Of a DNA stretch of 64,000 nt, positions 10,330-20,870 are shown piece after piece (within the stretch, counting starts at the first letter, position 1; each line of letters starts with the position of its first letter). The position numbers were made by a program, and so were the translations under genes. The stretch is from Hygrocybe punicea (Eukaryota; Basidiomycota; Agaricomycetes; Agaricales; Hygrophoraceae), in contig OY744470.1 in assembly GCA_963556145.1 (NCBI GenBank), positions 2,232,001-2,296,000 on the forward strand. Reading direction: 5' to 3'. A model generated the notes under the pieces. The model was not told the origin of the DNA. It did not search any database and saw nothing but the letters and a program-made list of their open reading frames with translations.

Positions 10330-12407
10330 TCATCGCTGACGTGATCTAAATCTTTTGGTTACGTGCTTGAGTTGTTCCTCGGCAAAGCGAGCATGTAATT
10401 TGTTCAAAGATGACAACATTGGGTGGTGCATAATTGCTTTGCAGCTCCCAGAAGATGTTGTGAGACCAAGTGTGAATGTGAAGTTCAGGACTGCCAAAGC
10501 GTCAACAAAGGGCAAATTATCACACAGAAAAGGCTCACAATTCATCCCATGGGTTATTGTCCTTACTGGAAATAAGTGGCGACAGGCATAGTTTCTTCAT
10601 CCATTGAATCTCTGCAAAGATGGGGAGTATTTGTGATATCTCTCTGTGTGTTGAAAAATAGTCAACACTTCACCGGTGTGTATCTCACCCTGCCACTCAA
10701 ACTGTACCAGACACGATCCGGCTGAGTTCTTTAGTGAACGCGATAGTGGAGTGATGTGTCGACCATTCAGTTGTGCATGGTCAAAAAAGGTTGCCATATG
10801 ATTGAGAATGGGAGCATTTGGAGGTTTGTATCGATCGAGAGGATACCAAACTCATTTCTCAACTTGATTGTAATGAGTGTACAGGGCTGCACAGGCATAA
10901 TCGTTTAGGTGTCCTGCAGCCTCACTCACTGGCCCGAGCAGGACTCGTAAGTGTGACAGGTCTAGTAGATACTGCATTAATGTCTTATGATACGAGTGAG
11001 AGAAAATAAATGCACCATCGTTCGCTCCACTTCGCAATACCCCAAACATCTCAGCACCCTCACCAGACTGACCCAACATGGACAGAACAGCAACTCCTTC
11101 ATCTCTTGATGTTGATATGGCCTCCACCTAGTCACATGGAAGATATCAATAAAGTGATGGCATTAAAGGGCAACTCACCATGGCTTGAATGCAAGTGCTG
11201 CGCTGAAACTTGCGCATCATCAAGACCTCGAGCTGGCCACCAGTCCAATTATTTGAATTAGAACTTTTGAGTAATTTGTTGAGTCGCTCTGTGAGGAAAG
11301 TCCAAAAGTTGTAGCCAGGGCCATAATCTGGTAGTTGATCTGGTAGGTGGACAGCCCAGTGGTGACTGGGTTTCATCACCACATCACCATAGATCTAACG
11401 TATCGTGAGCATTACAACTGTCATTATGTCAATGATGGTTGCATACCTCTTTGAAATGTATTATATAGTCTTTGAAGAGTTGGGCACCTTGTAGAATTGA
11501 TGCCTCATCAATAGATTGTCCAAGGAGCAACTTGAGTGCTGTAGCGAGTCAGAGGAAATTCACTGGCTCGTCTTCATGCATTCGTGGTAAAGGTTTTGCT
11601 GGTGGAACAGGTCGAGGCATAGGATCACCCACCTTTTGTTTTCCTTTACCTTTGGTGGTCATAGCAGAAGTACTCGCTTGCTGCTGCTGGTGTTCTTGTT
11701 CCCACTTTGCCAGGTCTTTCAAGTAGACAGTCAGTTGTTTTTCATACCTGATATTTGCGTTGTTGAAGTCCTTCGCCGCTTCATGTTGGAATTGGTCCCA
11801 CACAATTGGTATTTAGAGTTTGAGGAGTAACACTGGAATTAAATAGAAGCCAGGTTCAACTCACAATGATAGGCCATATAACTGTTGTCGCAAATCTGTA
11901 CTCGTCTGCTGTTAAGCTTCCACTGGCAGGTTCACCAACCTTTAATGGAAGATTCCCAGCCCAAGAGGGAGATTCAAACTACAAGCAGTGTCAGATAGGT
12001 AGACCGCAAGAAAGGTTCTCACCGTCTTGAGGAATTTGTGGATGAGATCCAGTTCACGATCTCTGACTGTAGTACTGGCCCGAAGTGTCTGAGGTTTTCG
12101 TGCAATCCATTGAGAGTACCATTGAGTTTTTGCAATACCTGTATCCACAATTAGTATAGCAAAGACTTGCTTGGAATAGCTTACTGAGTAGCATATTATG
12201 CATGGGGTCAACTATGGTATAGCATACAAGGTCAAAGTAGGGTAACCTTGCAAATTCAGTCCACCGGGAACCATTTCTGGAGAAGAATGCTTCGTGTTCA
12301 TCTTCTGTTGGGAGATTTCTCCATACGAAGCATTTCTGGCGGTGTTCCACTCCATTCCATGGTGGGAACTCTGAAGATCGTCAACAGTAAACAAAAAGGT
12401 AATGGAC
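10330..12407 (-). pseudogene. Tnp2/CACTA (EnSpm)-type transposase, 5'-truncated
   Basis: Exons read on the minus strand give the hallmark block LPYFD followed by VDPMHN (about 12190-12250). Across a short intron this continues to GIAKTQWYSQWI, then WAGNLPLKVGEP and a GSLTADEY block. Further on is SHHWAVHLPDQL (11320-11370) with an ERLNK segment, typical of Tnp2-domain transposases of fungal CACTA-like elements. The chain continues through exons at 10852-11127 and 10597-10797 to a stop near 10330. The upstream half of the protein is missing: the first preserved exon begins after an acceptor at about 12373, and 12408 is the 3' end of the Helitron. The lost part is not seen beyond the Helitron. 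It acts, or acted, on its element's termini in the nucleus; no terminal repeats were found. Confidence 0.7.
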
Positions 12408-12420
12408 TAGTGGGGTGTGG

Positions 12421-12438
12421 GCCATTGCTTTGCATGGC
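12421..12438 (-). terminator. Helitron 3' terminal hairpin
   Basis: GCCAT and ATGGC form a 5-bp stem with an 8-nt loop, followed on the minus strand by CCACACCCCACTAG and the host T. Position and order match the rolling-circle transposition terminator of Helitrons. Confidence 0.7.
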
Positions 12439-12478
12439 ATATTACTCGTCCCTCCTTTTTTTAGCAGGAGAACAAATA

Positions 12479-15400
12479 TTAAGATTGAGCATATATAAAC
12501 AGTACAGCATTATTACCATTACATGACAATAAATTAATATTTGAAAAGTTATCTATATCACCTTCATTAATGCAAATTGATCTGGTTGATATACCATCAT
12601 GAAACCATACCATACTGTTGATGAATATGCGGGCAGTAAAATGTGCATCACCAAAGTACACAATTCCTCTCAATGTGTAAGCAGTGGATATGTCATCTAT
12701 TGACAAGTTTATAACTTGACTAATTATTAAATTCTCAATAGAGTCAACTGTAAACATGATTAGAGGTGGAATTTTGTTAAATGCAATAAATTTAGTAATC
12801 TCTCCCCAACACAATTGACATTTGTGCCGTTGTCTATTAACTATGATTTGAGCAAGACATGTTGAGATGGTTCCAGAAAATGAATATGAACAATGAAAGA
12901 TGGCATCACATCTATCATTTTCCAGAATGGTTATGTTTTCACAATTCATACATTTAAGACAAGTTGAAGTCATTGGTTCATTTGCTTTCATGATATAATG
13001 GGCCAAATCACTTATGGCAATGCCAACTTGACCATAAGGAAATATTTCGGGTTTATCTTGATGCAATAAATGTCTGATTGTATTTCTAACTGTTTCTAAA
13101 TCTGTTGTGTGATTCTTGGATCGTTTGAATCCTAAGCTCAAAATCTTTAATATTTCATTGATGCTATTGAATCTTTTTTTCCAACTTGATGGATCTTCAT
13201 TCCATATTGCTAGTAATATTGTAAAGAGTGAATCATAAGCACAGCTCCAATCTTGCGCATCCCATATAAACCCTTTTGGTTCATTTAATTCAATAGTACT
13301 TGTTTTTCGTCTTTTTTTCACAATGGAAGATGAACTTACAACTTGTTGTAATTTTCGTTTTTTATTTTGCAATACATTGGCTGTGGAATTTTTATGAGTG
13401 ACAGTGATTGGAACAGTTCCTTTTGCAGGAACAAAGTTGAGGTTTCTGAAATCTGCCTTTTGATTTTTGTTCATAGGTTTAATTAATTGCCATGGAGAGG
13501 GCTGTGTTGTGTATTGATTTAGTTGCTCCGTGGCTTTCCATGCAATAGCATGATGAATGTTTTTTGGAATATATGACTTTCCTTTCCATTTTCTAAATTG
13601 ATCAATGATAGAATTTCGCTGATCTCCCTTGACATGGTCTGGTAAGAGTCCTTGATATTTCAGTTTGGTAATCTCATCAAGCAGTTCTAATTCTCTGAAT
13701 TCCTGCCTGAGATATCCAGAAGCACCCCCAGTAATTACTTTAGGATCAAAGCCTAGCATGATGATAGTTCCTGCTGCAGAAGCACTTCTTGATAAGCAAG
13801 TATAATAGGATTGGTGGTTTCTACAACTACTGAGGTCAACTACATTGTTAGGACAAGTATGTCCTTGACATGCATAATCAGTCATTGCAAAATTAGGTAG
13901 TACCAACACTTGTTCTCTTGACAAAGATATCACATCATCATTGGGTAATGAGCACATGGTGGAAGTGACATGTTTTGTAATCGGCACAACATTTTCAGGA
14001 AGTCCTTCTATGTTAATTTTTTTTGGAGGATTCAATAATCTGACAAATAAAGTGTCCAGTACAGTTTGTTGCTCAGGACCTATTGCACTCTGCCAACCCA
14101 CAACTATGCCCTCTGCTCCTTTGGTAATGCAGCACTCTGTTGCATCATTGTTCCTCAGCATCACTGGCATGCCTACACATAAGTCCAATCTTCCTGGTAT
14201 ATGATCAGAGGATGATGCATGTGGTTGGCTCCAAAGTAGCTTTTGGAGTGAAGGTTCCAATATCTTTGTGTGTCGAATAGGATCCAAAATTGTTGACATG
14301 TGATGAGATTTTCTTTTGCTATTGGAACTAGTAGGATCATTCCATCTGTCTATGGAATAGAATGATGTTAATGGTCTCCTATTTTCAGCAGCAAAACGTT
14401 GAATACCAAGTTCATTGATTTTGTCTTTTTGTGCATTCAATGCAGTTATAACTGACACATTCCTGAATTTCTTTTGGGCTAATTTTGGATCATTTGGACC
14501 TTTTCCTGCAACACGAGTACGAAGAAATGCAATATCTTTGGGAGTACATGCTTTGTATCTCATGTTTTCCAAAGCAAGCCTCAGTTGGACATCTTCTTCT
14601 GACTGATTGGTTTGTCTCATATTTTCACGTAATATAACAACTGTTGTTATTTGATGCCAAAGAGCTTTGCCTATAGCCGCTTCCTGATTTGCTATAGTTT
14701 GACTGGAATTGATTTGGACACCAACGGTTCCAGAGTATAAAGGAGCACCACTCATAGCTGGTGGAAGTTGGCCAAAATCTCCTGCAAATATCATATTAAT
14801 GCCACCAAAGGGTTCATCATAAACACCACATGCTTTTGCACACTGAGCACTGATTTTATACATATCTCTGCAAGATAACATTGACACCTCATCAATGAAA
14901 ATGTAATCCACACCATCAAGATTGGCACGGACTTGTGCAAGGGAATGAGATGATCCTCCCTGATTAATTCCAAGAATGGAGTGATATGTGGATCCATTTA
15001 CAAGGGCAGCAGCACCACCGGTTGGTGCAAGAACCACAAATCGATGATTTTCGTTGTGTTTACCAAAAAAACTAGTCAATGCTTTGATGACTTGTGATTT
15101 CCCTGTGCCTGCCATTCCACCAAGATACATGCGTAGCTTATCAGAACTATTAATCAACGTAGAGTGATTGGCAATGATATGAAATGCTCTCTTTTGGTCA
15201 GTGTTCAACTTGTAATCATTGATAGTTATATCAATAAGATGACGATCAGCTCTGTTTGCAGGAATAAACATATGGTTGATGTATGCTGCATCCACTATCT
15301 TGACATCATTATATTGAAAATTTGCGAATTTATCTATGGTTGCTGTGTTTGTTGGTAAATTTTTATTTCTGTCATCGATGATTTCTTTTTTCTTTGCAAG

Positions 15401-16393
15401 GACTGCAGCTCTCCAAAATTTTGCTGATTGTACTACAGGTGGTTCTATAGGTATCAAAGGTCCTATATCTGGGGTACCATCAATACAATCATCGAGCCAT
15501 CCTGACCTTTTCAAAGTTCTTTCAGCTATTAGCATTTGATCTTTCCTCTTTTGTCCTTTTTGACCAAGTTTCAGGAGTATTTCTGTGTCATTATTGTCTT
15601 CATCAATGTTGTTGTTGAAGTCGTCGCCGTTAAATGCAAATTCAGCATTGTGCATGTCATCCAGTTCATCAAGACCGTTTGAGGTCGCCCATGAATACCT
15701 TATATCTGCAGTATTATTCTTCTGACGTTTAGCAGAGAAATCATCTCTTGCATCCAAACACTCATACCGCAGACCAAAGTATTTCATGATCTCGAGCTCT
15801 CTTTTAGAAAACTCATGGTCTACAAAAGCATTATCCCATGTTTGTAATTTACATTTGAGTTCTTTGCCACTTCTCCATGGCTTGAAAAACGTTAACATTG
15901 TACAACAATAATATTCTCGATCACCACGGTCAGCCCTTGGCAAAGTGTTTGGAATAAAATTAGGAACTATGAAGGGATCATTCCCTTTCATTTTGGCATG
16001 GTGGGTAAGATATTGTGGATGATTGGGATGTAAAGTATAATCATTTTCAAATTTTGTCAATTTATTAAGATCAACTTCATTTGTTTTATCAACTATTTCT
16101 GGGCCTGCATTTTTATTCAAACTATCAGGTTTTAGAATTTCATCTATCTCCATGACTATATCATTATCAACGACATCAGACAAGTTGTCATCACTGGAAT
16201 AGTCAACATTAGTAGGTTCAGTGCAAGAGTCAGACAAATCATCACAGCCTAGATTGTCAAAAATTTGGTTTTGCACTGGTTCTCTTCTGGCCCTTTTGGT
16301 CTTTGTTTTGGTGCGTCTTTTCTTTGGTTCCATAGTGGCAAGACGTATCCAGTCATACAGTGATACATTATCATACAAGGCTGGTCTGAACAT
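12479..16393 (-). CDS. Helitron PIF1-like DNA helicase with C-terminal cysteine-protease-like domain
   Basis: An open frame of 1304 codons. Residues 1-380 are a charged linker typical of fungal Helitrons. The helicase carries Walker A GMAGTGKSQ (about residue 420), the DEVSM Walker B, a GDFGQLPP motif III and the late YACQGHT block, so it should be an active SF1B 5'-3' helicase. Residues about 1045-1300 form a second domain: WSCAYDSL (candidate Cys nucleophile), a CxxC...CxxC zinc-binding pair, DAHFTARIF with a candidate catalytic His, and a terminal FIYAQ. This order resembles ubiquitin-specific/UCH-like proteases; function is inferred. The first Met is not the true start: the frame joins the upstream Rep frame if one A is added in an A run at about 16404. 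Confidence 0.85.
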   Translation of the reverse strand: MFRPALYDNVSLYDWIRLATMEPKKRRTKTKTKRARREPVQNQIFDNLGCDDLSDSCTEPTNVDYSSDDNLSDVVDNDIVMEIDEILKPDSLNKNAGPEIVDKTNEVDLNKLTKFENDYTLHPNHPQYLTHHAKMKGNDPFIVPNFIPNTLPRADRGDREYYCCTMLTFFKPWRSGKELKCKLQTWDNAFVDHEFSKRELEIMKYFGLRYECLDARDDFSAKRQKNNTADIRYSWATSNGLDELDDMHNAEFAFNGDDFNNNIDEDNNDTEILLKLGQKGQKRKDQMLIAERTLKRSGWLDDCIDGTPDIGPLIPIEPPVVQSAKFWRAAVLAKKKEIIDDRNKNLPTNTATIDKFANFQYNDVKIVDAAYINHMFIPANRADRHLIDITINDYKLNTDQKRAFHIIANHSTLINSSDKLRMYLGGMAGTGKSQVIKALTSFFGKHNENHRFVVLAPTGGAAALVNGSTYHSILGINQGGSSHSLAQVRANLDGVDYIFIDEVSMLSCRDMYKISAQCAKACGVYDEPFGGINMIFAGDFGQLPPAMSGAPLYSGTVGVQINSSQTIANQEAAIGKALWHQITTVVILRENMRQTNQSEEDVQLRLALENMRYKACTPKDIAFLRTRVAGKGPNDPKLAQKKFRNVSVITALNAQKDKINELGIQRFAAENRRPLTSFYSIDRWNDPTSSNSKRKSHHMSTILDPIRHTKILEPSLQKLLWSQPHASSSDHIPGRLDLCVGMPVMLRNNDATECCITKGAEGIVVGWQSAIGPEQQTVLDTLFVRLLNPPKKINIEGLPENVVPITKHVTSTMCSLPNDDVISLSREQVLVLPNFAMTDYACQGHTCPNNVVDLSSCRNHQSYYTCLSRSASAAGTIIMLGFDPKVITGGASGYLRQEFRELELLDEITKLKYQGLLPDHVKGDQRNSIIDQFRKWKGKSYIPKNIHHAIAWKATEQLNQYTTQPSPWQLIKPMNKNQKADFRNLNFVPAKGTVPITVTHKNSTANVLQNKKRKLQQVVSSSSIVKKRRKTSTIELNEPKGFIWDAQDWSCAYDSLFTILLAIWNEDPSSWKKRFNSINEILKILSLGFKRSKNHTTDLETVRNTIRHLLHQDKPEIFPYGQVGIAISDLAHYIMKANEPMTSTCLKCMNCENITILENDRCDAIFHCSYSFSGTISTCLAQIIVNRQRHKCQLCWGEITKFIAFNKIPPLIMFTVDSIENLIISQVINLSIDDISTAYTLRGIVYFGDAHFTARIFINSMVWFHDGISTRSICINEGDIDNFSNINLLSCNGNNAVLFIYAQS

Positions 16394-16401
16394 ATAATTA
16401 T

Positions 16402-18261
16402 TTACTTTGGAATTTCTTCATCAGACCATGCACTGATAACCTCTTTAACATAAGATCTCCAAAAGAATGGCACGAATTTATGACTGGTGTAGTGATCAGG
16501 ATTTCCAAGGACATATAATGAAGCCATTGGAGCACCAATTTCCATTTTGGAGGTGAGTGAATTGACTATTTGTGTAAACAGTTTTCTGACTTTGTCTTTT
16601 CTTTTCAGGTCGCCACCAATCATTTCAGAATTCTTATCAAAAATACTTTTTATCACTTCAAAAATGCTATAGGTCTTCAAGGAGAATTTTGTAATATAAT
16701 CTGTTATGTATGCAACTATGGCCTTTATAGCAGTACCTGATAATAAGCTGGTCACATCAGAATTGCATCGTAGCATATATGTAACTTCAGGTGTCACCGT
16801 GTTCATCCAAGGTTCACCATGCTTGAGGTTGAGAGCACCAGTGTTAGGTTCTACAAAGGTTTGTTGAAAGATATCATGGGGAAATCGTCGTTTACATTCA
16901 CCTTTCGAATTAAGACAATATGGCTTTTTTTTGCCATCATGCCTGTTATGTACATTTAATCGCAATAAAAGATCATCTACAACATCTTGAAACCTTTGCC
17001 ACCATGTTGATCTTTTGTTGTGATATTGACAATTCATGGAACAATTATATGATGGTGGATCTGGCATGACACATGTTGGTTGTTGATATTCAGGTTTCAA
17101 CATTGTCTGTTCCATTTTCTGTGATACCTCATCTTTAGAACCTGTCATGAATTGTCCTACACACAAACTTTCCAAATATTCCACCAATCTTTTCTGAAAG
17201 TCAGAATTTTCACCCATAATTTTGTCACGTATTTCCTGAGGTATAAGGCATCCCTTTATCCACAACAGCATATGAAGATGCAAGGTAAGACGTCCTTGTT
17301 CCTCTACCATTGCATAATAACCTGATGTGTTTCCATACAGGCCAGGATGAGATTCATTTATTCCTAATATATGTTTGATGAACATTTCAGTAGTAAAGTG
17401 AAAGAAGCGGGCTCCAGCAACTGGATTGTTTGCAATTAGTTTGTAACAATCCTGGGGTAGACGTAGTTTAGGATAAAACTTTTCTTTGTTGTCAGCATAA
17501 TATAAGCATAGTGGGTGATTGATGTCTGCAGGTGCAAAAGTGATAAACCAAGTCGGAGCACCAATATAGGATATCAGAGACCAAATCTCATTTCGCATGT
17601 ATTTCTTGTTAGTAATTGAACCTTTGACCTGACCAGCTACGTGATCCAGATCAGAAATGAGTTTATAGCATGCTTTCTCTTCTGATGTATCTGGTTTGAC
17701 TCTATCACCTCTAGACAATCTTTTAGAGAGGTCATCCAAAACAGCTGTATTGATATTCATCAGGCGATCTGCAATATCGTTGAAATTATGTTTGTTAGTC
17801 AACAAATATCCTCCGGTTGTACTGTCTTTGATTTGTTCTTGATTGAATGCAATCAATGGAAAATAGGGATCGGTTTGAAATCTTTTGTCATGGTACATCA
17901 GGAGATGTCTTTTGTGCATCATATCACTGATGCTTAAAACATCCTTGTCTATGCTGCTAATACCACCCAAGCCATATGGAAATAGGCAGGGGAACATCAT
18001 AGGATATAATTGAGGATTATTAAAGAATGATTCTGGATTTCTAGCATGGCTTATGGCAAGAACACCACCATGGTCATCTATCAAGTGCTTGGTGGCTCTA
18101 GCTATTAATGCTTTTGGACTTGTAATATCTAGATCTTCGCCAGTTACACCACTAACAACAAAGGGACAAGGCCCATCTTCAACACCATCTTCCTCTTCAT
18201 TGTCAAATGCACTAGTGGCTTCCAGTTTCTTATTTGTGTCTGCTGGTCGATATGCAACCAC
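16402..18261 (-). CDS. Helitron replication initiator (Rep, HUH/Y2) segment
   Basis: 619 codons open. It contains the Helitron_like_N block: EEQGRLTLHLHMLLW includes the HLH form of the HUH metal-binding motif (about 17265-17300). Further on, AYITDYITKF carries the two catalytic tyrosines (about 16680-16715) used to nick and join single-stranded DNA. The C-terminal block (HKFVPFFWRSYVKEV) is also typical. Both ends are artificial: at 18291-18293 and at about 16404 a missing A in short A runs separates it from the neighbouring domains, which in related elements lie in one polypeptide. It is either a recently dead Rep-helicase or has two base-call deletions. Confidence 0.85.
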   Translation of the reverse strand: MVAYRPADTNKKLEATSAFDNEEEDGVEDGPCPFVVSGVTGEDLDITSPKALIARATKHLIDDHGGVLAISHARNPESFFNNPQLYPMMFPCLFPYGLGGISSIDKDVLSISDMMHKRHLLMYHDKRFQTDPYFPLIAFNQEQIKDSTTGGYLLTNKHNFNDIADRLMNINTAVLDDLSKRLSRGDRVKPDTSEEKACYKLISDLDHVAGQVKGSITNKKYMRNEIWSLISYIGAPTWFITFAPADINHPLCLYYADNKEKFYPKLRLPQDCYKLIANNPVAGARFFHFTTEMFIKHILGINESHPGLYGNTSGYYAMVEEQGRLTLHLHMLLWIKGCLIPQEIRDKIMGENSDFQKRLVEYLESLCVGQFMTGSKDEVSQKMEQTMLKPEYQQPTCVMPDPPSYNCSMNCQYHNKRSTWWQRFQDVVDDLLLRLNVHNRHDGKKKPYCLNSKGECKRRFPHDIFQQTFVEPNTGALNLKHGEPWMNTVTPEVTYMLRCNSDVTSLLSGTAIKAIVAYITDYITKFSLKTYSIFEVIKSIFDKNSEMIGGDLKRKDKVRKLFTQIVNSLTSKMEIGAPMASLYVLGNPDHYTSHKFVPFFWRSYVKEVISAWSDEEIPK

Positions 18262-18290
18262 AACAGGAATTCCATGATCTGGATATTGTG

Positions 18291-18803
18291 CTAGATTTCA
18301 TAGGAGATATCTAAATCATAGTAATCCATGTGATTCAATTTCAGCCATTCTAAAGCTGCTGAAACTTGCCTTCGGCGAACCAATAAAGGTGTTCGCTCCA
18401 TGTCTTCTGGAGTTGGTCTGGCAGGACCAGTGAAAATAAAGGCTAGCACTTCATCAAGTTCTTTAATTGTTGGAGGCAACCGTTGATATATCTTTGGTGT
18501 TGGGTTTTGAAACATGATGGCATTTGCTTTCATTTTATGCATCCCAGAGGAGACACGAACAATACATTTGTTGTGACGAACACGGGCAATCAAAAGTTGT
18601 TCAGCAAATGTTAGATTTTGAAGTTGTGCAGGAATTCTTCCCATCCAAAGTCCATTTGCCAAAGCATATTTGGGAGTTTGGCCTTTATTCAGACTGAGCA
18701 CACATGGTTTGCATATCCATTTACATGTGTCATCTAGCACTGGACCTTTGATATCCTCTATTGGATCAGAACAATGATATCGTTCACATCTTGTGATTCC
18801 CAT
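18291..18803 (-). CDS. Helitron N-terminal DUF6570-type zinc-binding domain
   Basis: 170 codons from the first Met; the frame is open further upstream to about 18868. It shows a CxxxxC...CKWICKPC zinc-like cluster and the blocks LANGLWMGRIP, LTFAEQLLIARVRHNK and RTPLLVRRRQV. These sit at the N-terminus of fungal Helitron Rep proteins and match DUF6570. It ends at an early TAG only because one A is missing after TATGAAA; with that base the frame would run straight into the Rep segment. Likely a DNA-binding/assembly module of the transposon protein. Confidence 0.75.
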   Translation of the reverse strand: MGITRCERYHCSDPIEDIKGPVLDDTCKWICKPCVLSLNKGQTPKYALANGLWMGRIPAQLQNLTFAEQLLIARVRHNKCIVRVSSGMHKMKANAIMFQNPTPKIYQRLPPTIKELDEVLAFIFTGPARPTPEDMERTPLLVRRRQVSAALEWLKLNHMDYYDLDISYEI

Positions 18804-18884
18804 ATTGTTTCTAGTTAAGATTTTCAGATTAATCTTTGGAGGTTCGTTATTTTGAGGACGATGAAAGATAACGGCTCATTAAAT

Positions 18885-19623
18885 ATTGTCCGTAGATTGG
18901 TATTATCCCGGACAATGAAACCAAGCTGATGACCCCCTGATGGAACGTGCGCCATGGACCCGAAGACTCAATCGCCGACCCCCTCACGGTCCAGAGATCC
19001 ATTGCCGCAACCGCCACCACTTTTACCACCTGCCACCCCTCATCGATTCCATCGAGAATGGCTTCAAGTTCGTCGTTGGGCTCGAGCTCAGGAGCAGTAC
19101 GCTGTAAGCGGCAATGAGCTGTGATTTGGATACGGATAGAATATTTGTGGAGCGGAAGTGGAAGGGGATTGAGATGGGATAACTCGTTGTACTCCTCTGG
19201 ATCGTGCGAACAATTCTGCAGCGTGGTAGAGCCGTGATAGCCCAAATATGTTGCGTACCGTCCTGAACACTTGGCACAGTCGAGGCGAGTGGTATTGGAA
19301 TGGCGGCGTCCAGAAATCTCAGTCTAGCTTTAATGGTCAGAGATCGTGACTTTGAGCCCGCTGCCGTTTGAGATACCAAATGGAGCGAGATCAACAATAT
19401 TCTAGCCAGTGGCGAGGATGAAGAATGGTTGGATGAGGATGCCGGATGGAAGCGTACACCTGTGACCATTCCGTATCAGCTTCGCCGTGGCGTCTCCCCA
19501 GATCCCGACGCCGGTGCTTGAAGCTACATGATTGACGACTTCTATCACGGCAGTCTGGTGTCGGTCATTCGTAAACGCTTTCAGATTCGACAGGAAATCA
19601 TCGGTATCTTCATTATGAGCCAT
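18885..19623 (-). CDS. Hypothetical multi-exon gene next to the Helitron
   Basis: The first exon starts at ATG 19623 and reads MAHNEDTDDF, continuing with good coding character to about 19465, then a short intron. An exon reading NIVDLAPFGI lies near 19340-19400, and a downstream one containing TRLDCAKC and HDPEEYNELSHLNP runs to about 18950. Exon joins are uncertain. No domain is recognised. It is divergent from the deaminase gene at 19877 (about 250 bp between starts), so the two may share an intergenic promoter. Its 3' end lies against the Helitron 5' side. Confidence 0.4.
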
Positions 19624-20219
19624 TCGAACTAAATTGGCAGCCGGGTGAAGTTCCTCGCCCTATGCGTATTCAGAGGGTTGGTTATAAACAGGCTAAGCAT
19701 AATATTATTATGACAACAAATGTCCTGATCTAGAATACCGTTTCTTGTAGATTGGGACGCTTCGGCTTCGTATCTCTGGAATCGGTTTTATTCGGGCGTT
19801 GGCACGACATACCCTTTCTCACGGTAAACTCAAACATATCCAACAGGCCGTTCAAGTTCTCGCTTTCTCCCGCACCATGTCAGACCTTCATGCAACGTTT
19901 AGGATGCTCACCACCCTCCTCGGGCATCTCCAACAACGATCCTCCGCTGCTACGTCTTCAACCGCCGCTGCTACGTCTTCAACCGCCGCTGCTACGTCTT
20001 CAACCGCCGCTGCTACATATTCATCGTCAAAGTACCAACTCAAGCCAATCGTTCAGGTGACCGAGTAGTGTTGCCGAAGTTCAGTTCGGTCCGGTTCCGA
20101 GCCTTTTTGGCGGAACCGCGAACTGAACTTCGGGTTTGAACCGTCTCTTCGCGTTCGGTCTGGGGTTCAGACGCGGTCTGAACCCCAGACCGAGGTTGGC
20201 TCACCCCTGAGCTCCGTTC

Positions 20220-20272
20220 TCCTCGCGAATGGCAGGCACGTATCAATTGATACGGCGCTACGCTTCGCGAGG
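20220..20272. repeat. Subterminal palindrome centred on TCAATTGA
   Basis: Inverted repeat with stem ends CCTCGCGAA / TTCGCGAGG and centre TATCAATTGATA, about 180 bp from the element end. The same kind of palindrome occurs in the elements at 38500-41350 and 47686-49050. Confidence 0.8.
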
Positions 20273-20298
20273 AAGTTGGGCTACGGGGGAGCCGTCTG

Positions 20299-20707
20299 GT
20301 GCTGTTGCTGCTGCTGCTGCTGCTGCCACTGCTGGTGCTGCTGGTGCTGCTGCCGTCGCCATCGCTGCTGCGCTCCTGCTGCTGCTGTTGCCGTTGCCGC
20401 TGCCGCTGTTGCTGCTGCTGCCGGCATTGCTGCTGCTGCTGCTGCTGCTGGCCGTCGTGGTGGTGGTTGCCGTTGTTGTTGCCGCCGCTGATGGTGAGGT
20501 TGGGGCTTGATGCACCAGCAGCAGCTGCTGCTGCTGCCGGTGTTGCTGCTGCCAGCGTTGCTGCTGCTGCTGCTGCCGGCGTTGCTGCTGCTGCTGCTGC
20601 TGTTGCCGCCGTTGCTGCTGCCGCCGTTGCTGCTGTTGCTCCTGCGCTCCTGCTGCTGCTGCTGCTGCTGCTGCCGCTGCCGGCGCTGCTGCTGCTGTCG
20701 TGGCCGT

Positions 20708-20738
<31 letters not shown>

Positions 20739-20870
20739 GTTGCCGTTGCCGTTGCCGTTGCTGCTGTTGCTGCTGCGCTCCTGCTGCTGCTGCTGTTGCC
20801 GTTGCCGCTGCCGCTGTTGCTGCTGCTGCCGACATTGCTGCTGCTGCTGCTGGGCGTCGTGGTTGTCGTT
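20299..20870. repeat. CTG/CAG-rich trinucleotide array
   Basis: Imperfect (CTG)n mixed with GCC and GTT triplets, about 570 bp, inside the hAT-like element. Every frame is open on both strands (poly-Gln, -Ala, -Leu, -Ser, -Cys), which is a consequence of the triplet structure. Confidence 0.9.

Larger units (their letters stand above)
12408..18868 (-). mobile_element. Helitron (rolling-circle transposon), 5' end unclear
   Basis: On the minus strand the element ends ...CACCCCACTAG followed by T, the CTRR|T end expected for Helitrons. A hairpin (GCCAT, 8-nt loop, ATGGC; 12421-12438) lies about 10 nt inside. The coding region, read 5' to 3' on the minus strand, is DUF6570, Helitron-like Rep with HUH and two-tyrosine motifs, then PIF1 helicase with a C-terminal protease-like domain. 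Coding sequence stays open to 18868 without a 5' leader or a convincing A|TC start, so the 5' end may be truncated. It lies between a truncated Tnp2 gene and a minus-strand hypothetical gene. Confidence 0.8.

Noticed and set aside
16395..18300. Programmed ribosomal frameshifting in the Helitron
   Set aside because: Both sites are plain AAA runs without a slippery heptamer that would give the required shift, and homologous Helitron proteins are expected in one frame; deletion or base-call error is simpler.
19752..20060. Start of the deaminase gene at 19752 in an alternative frame
   Set aside because: Only the frame from ATG 19877 continues in frame across the TSD into the downstream exon.
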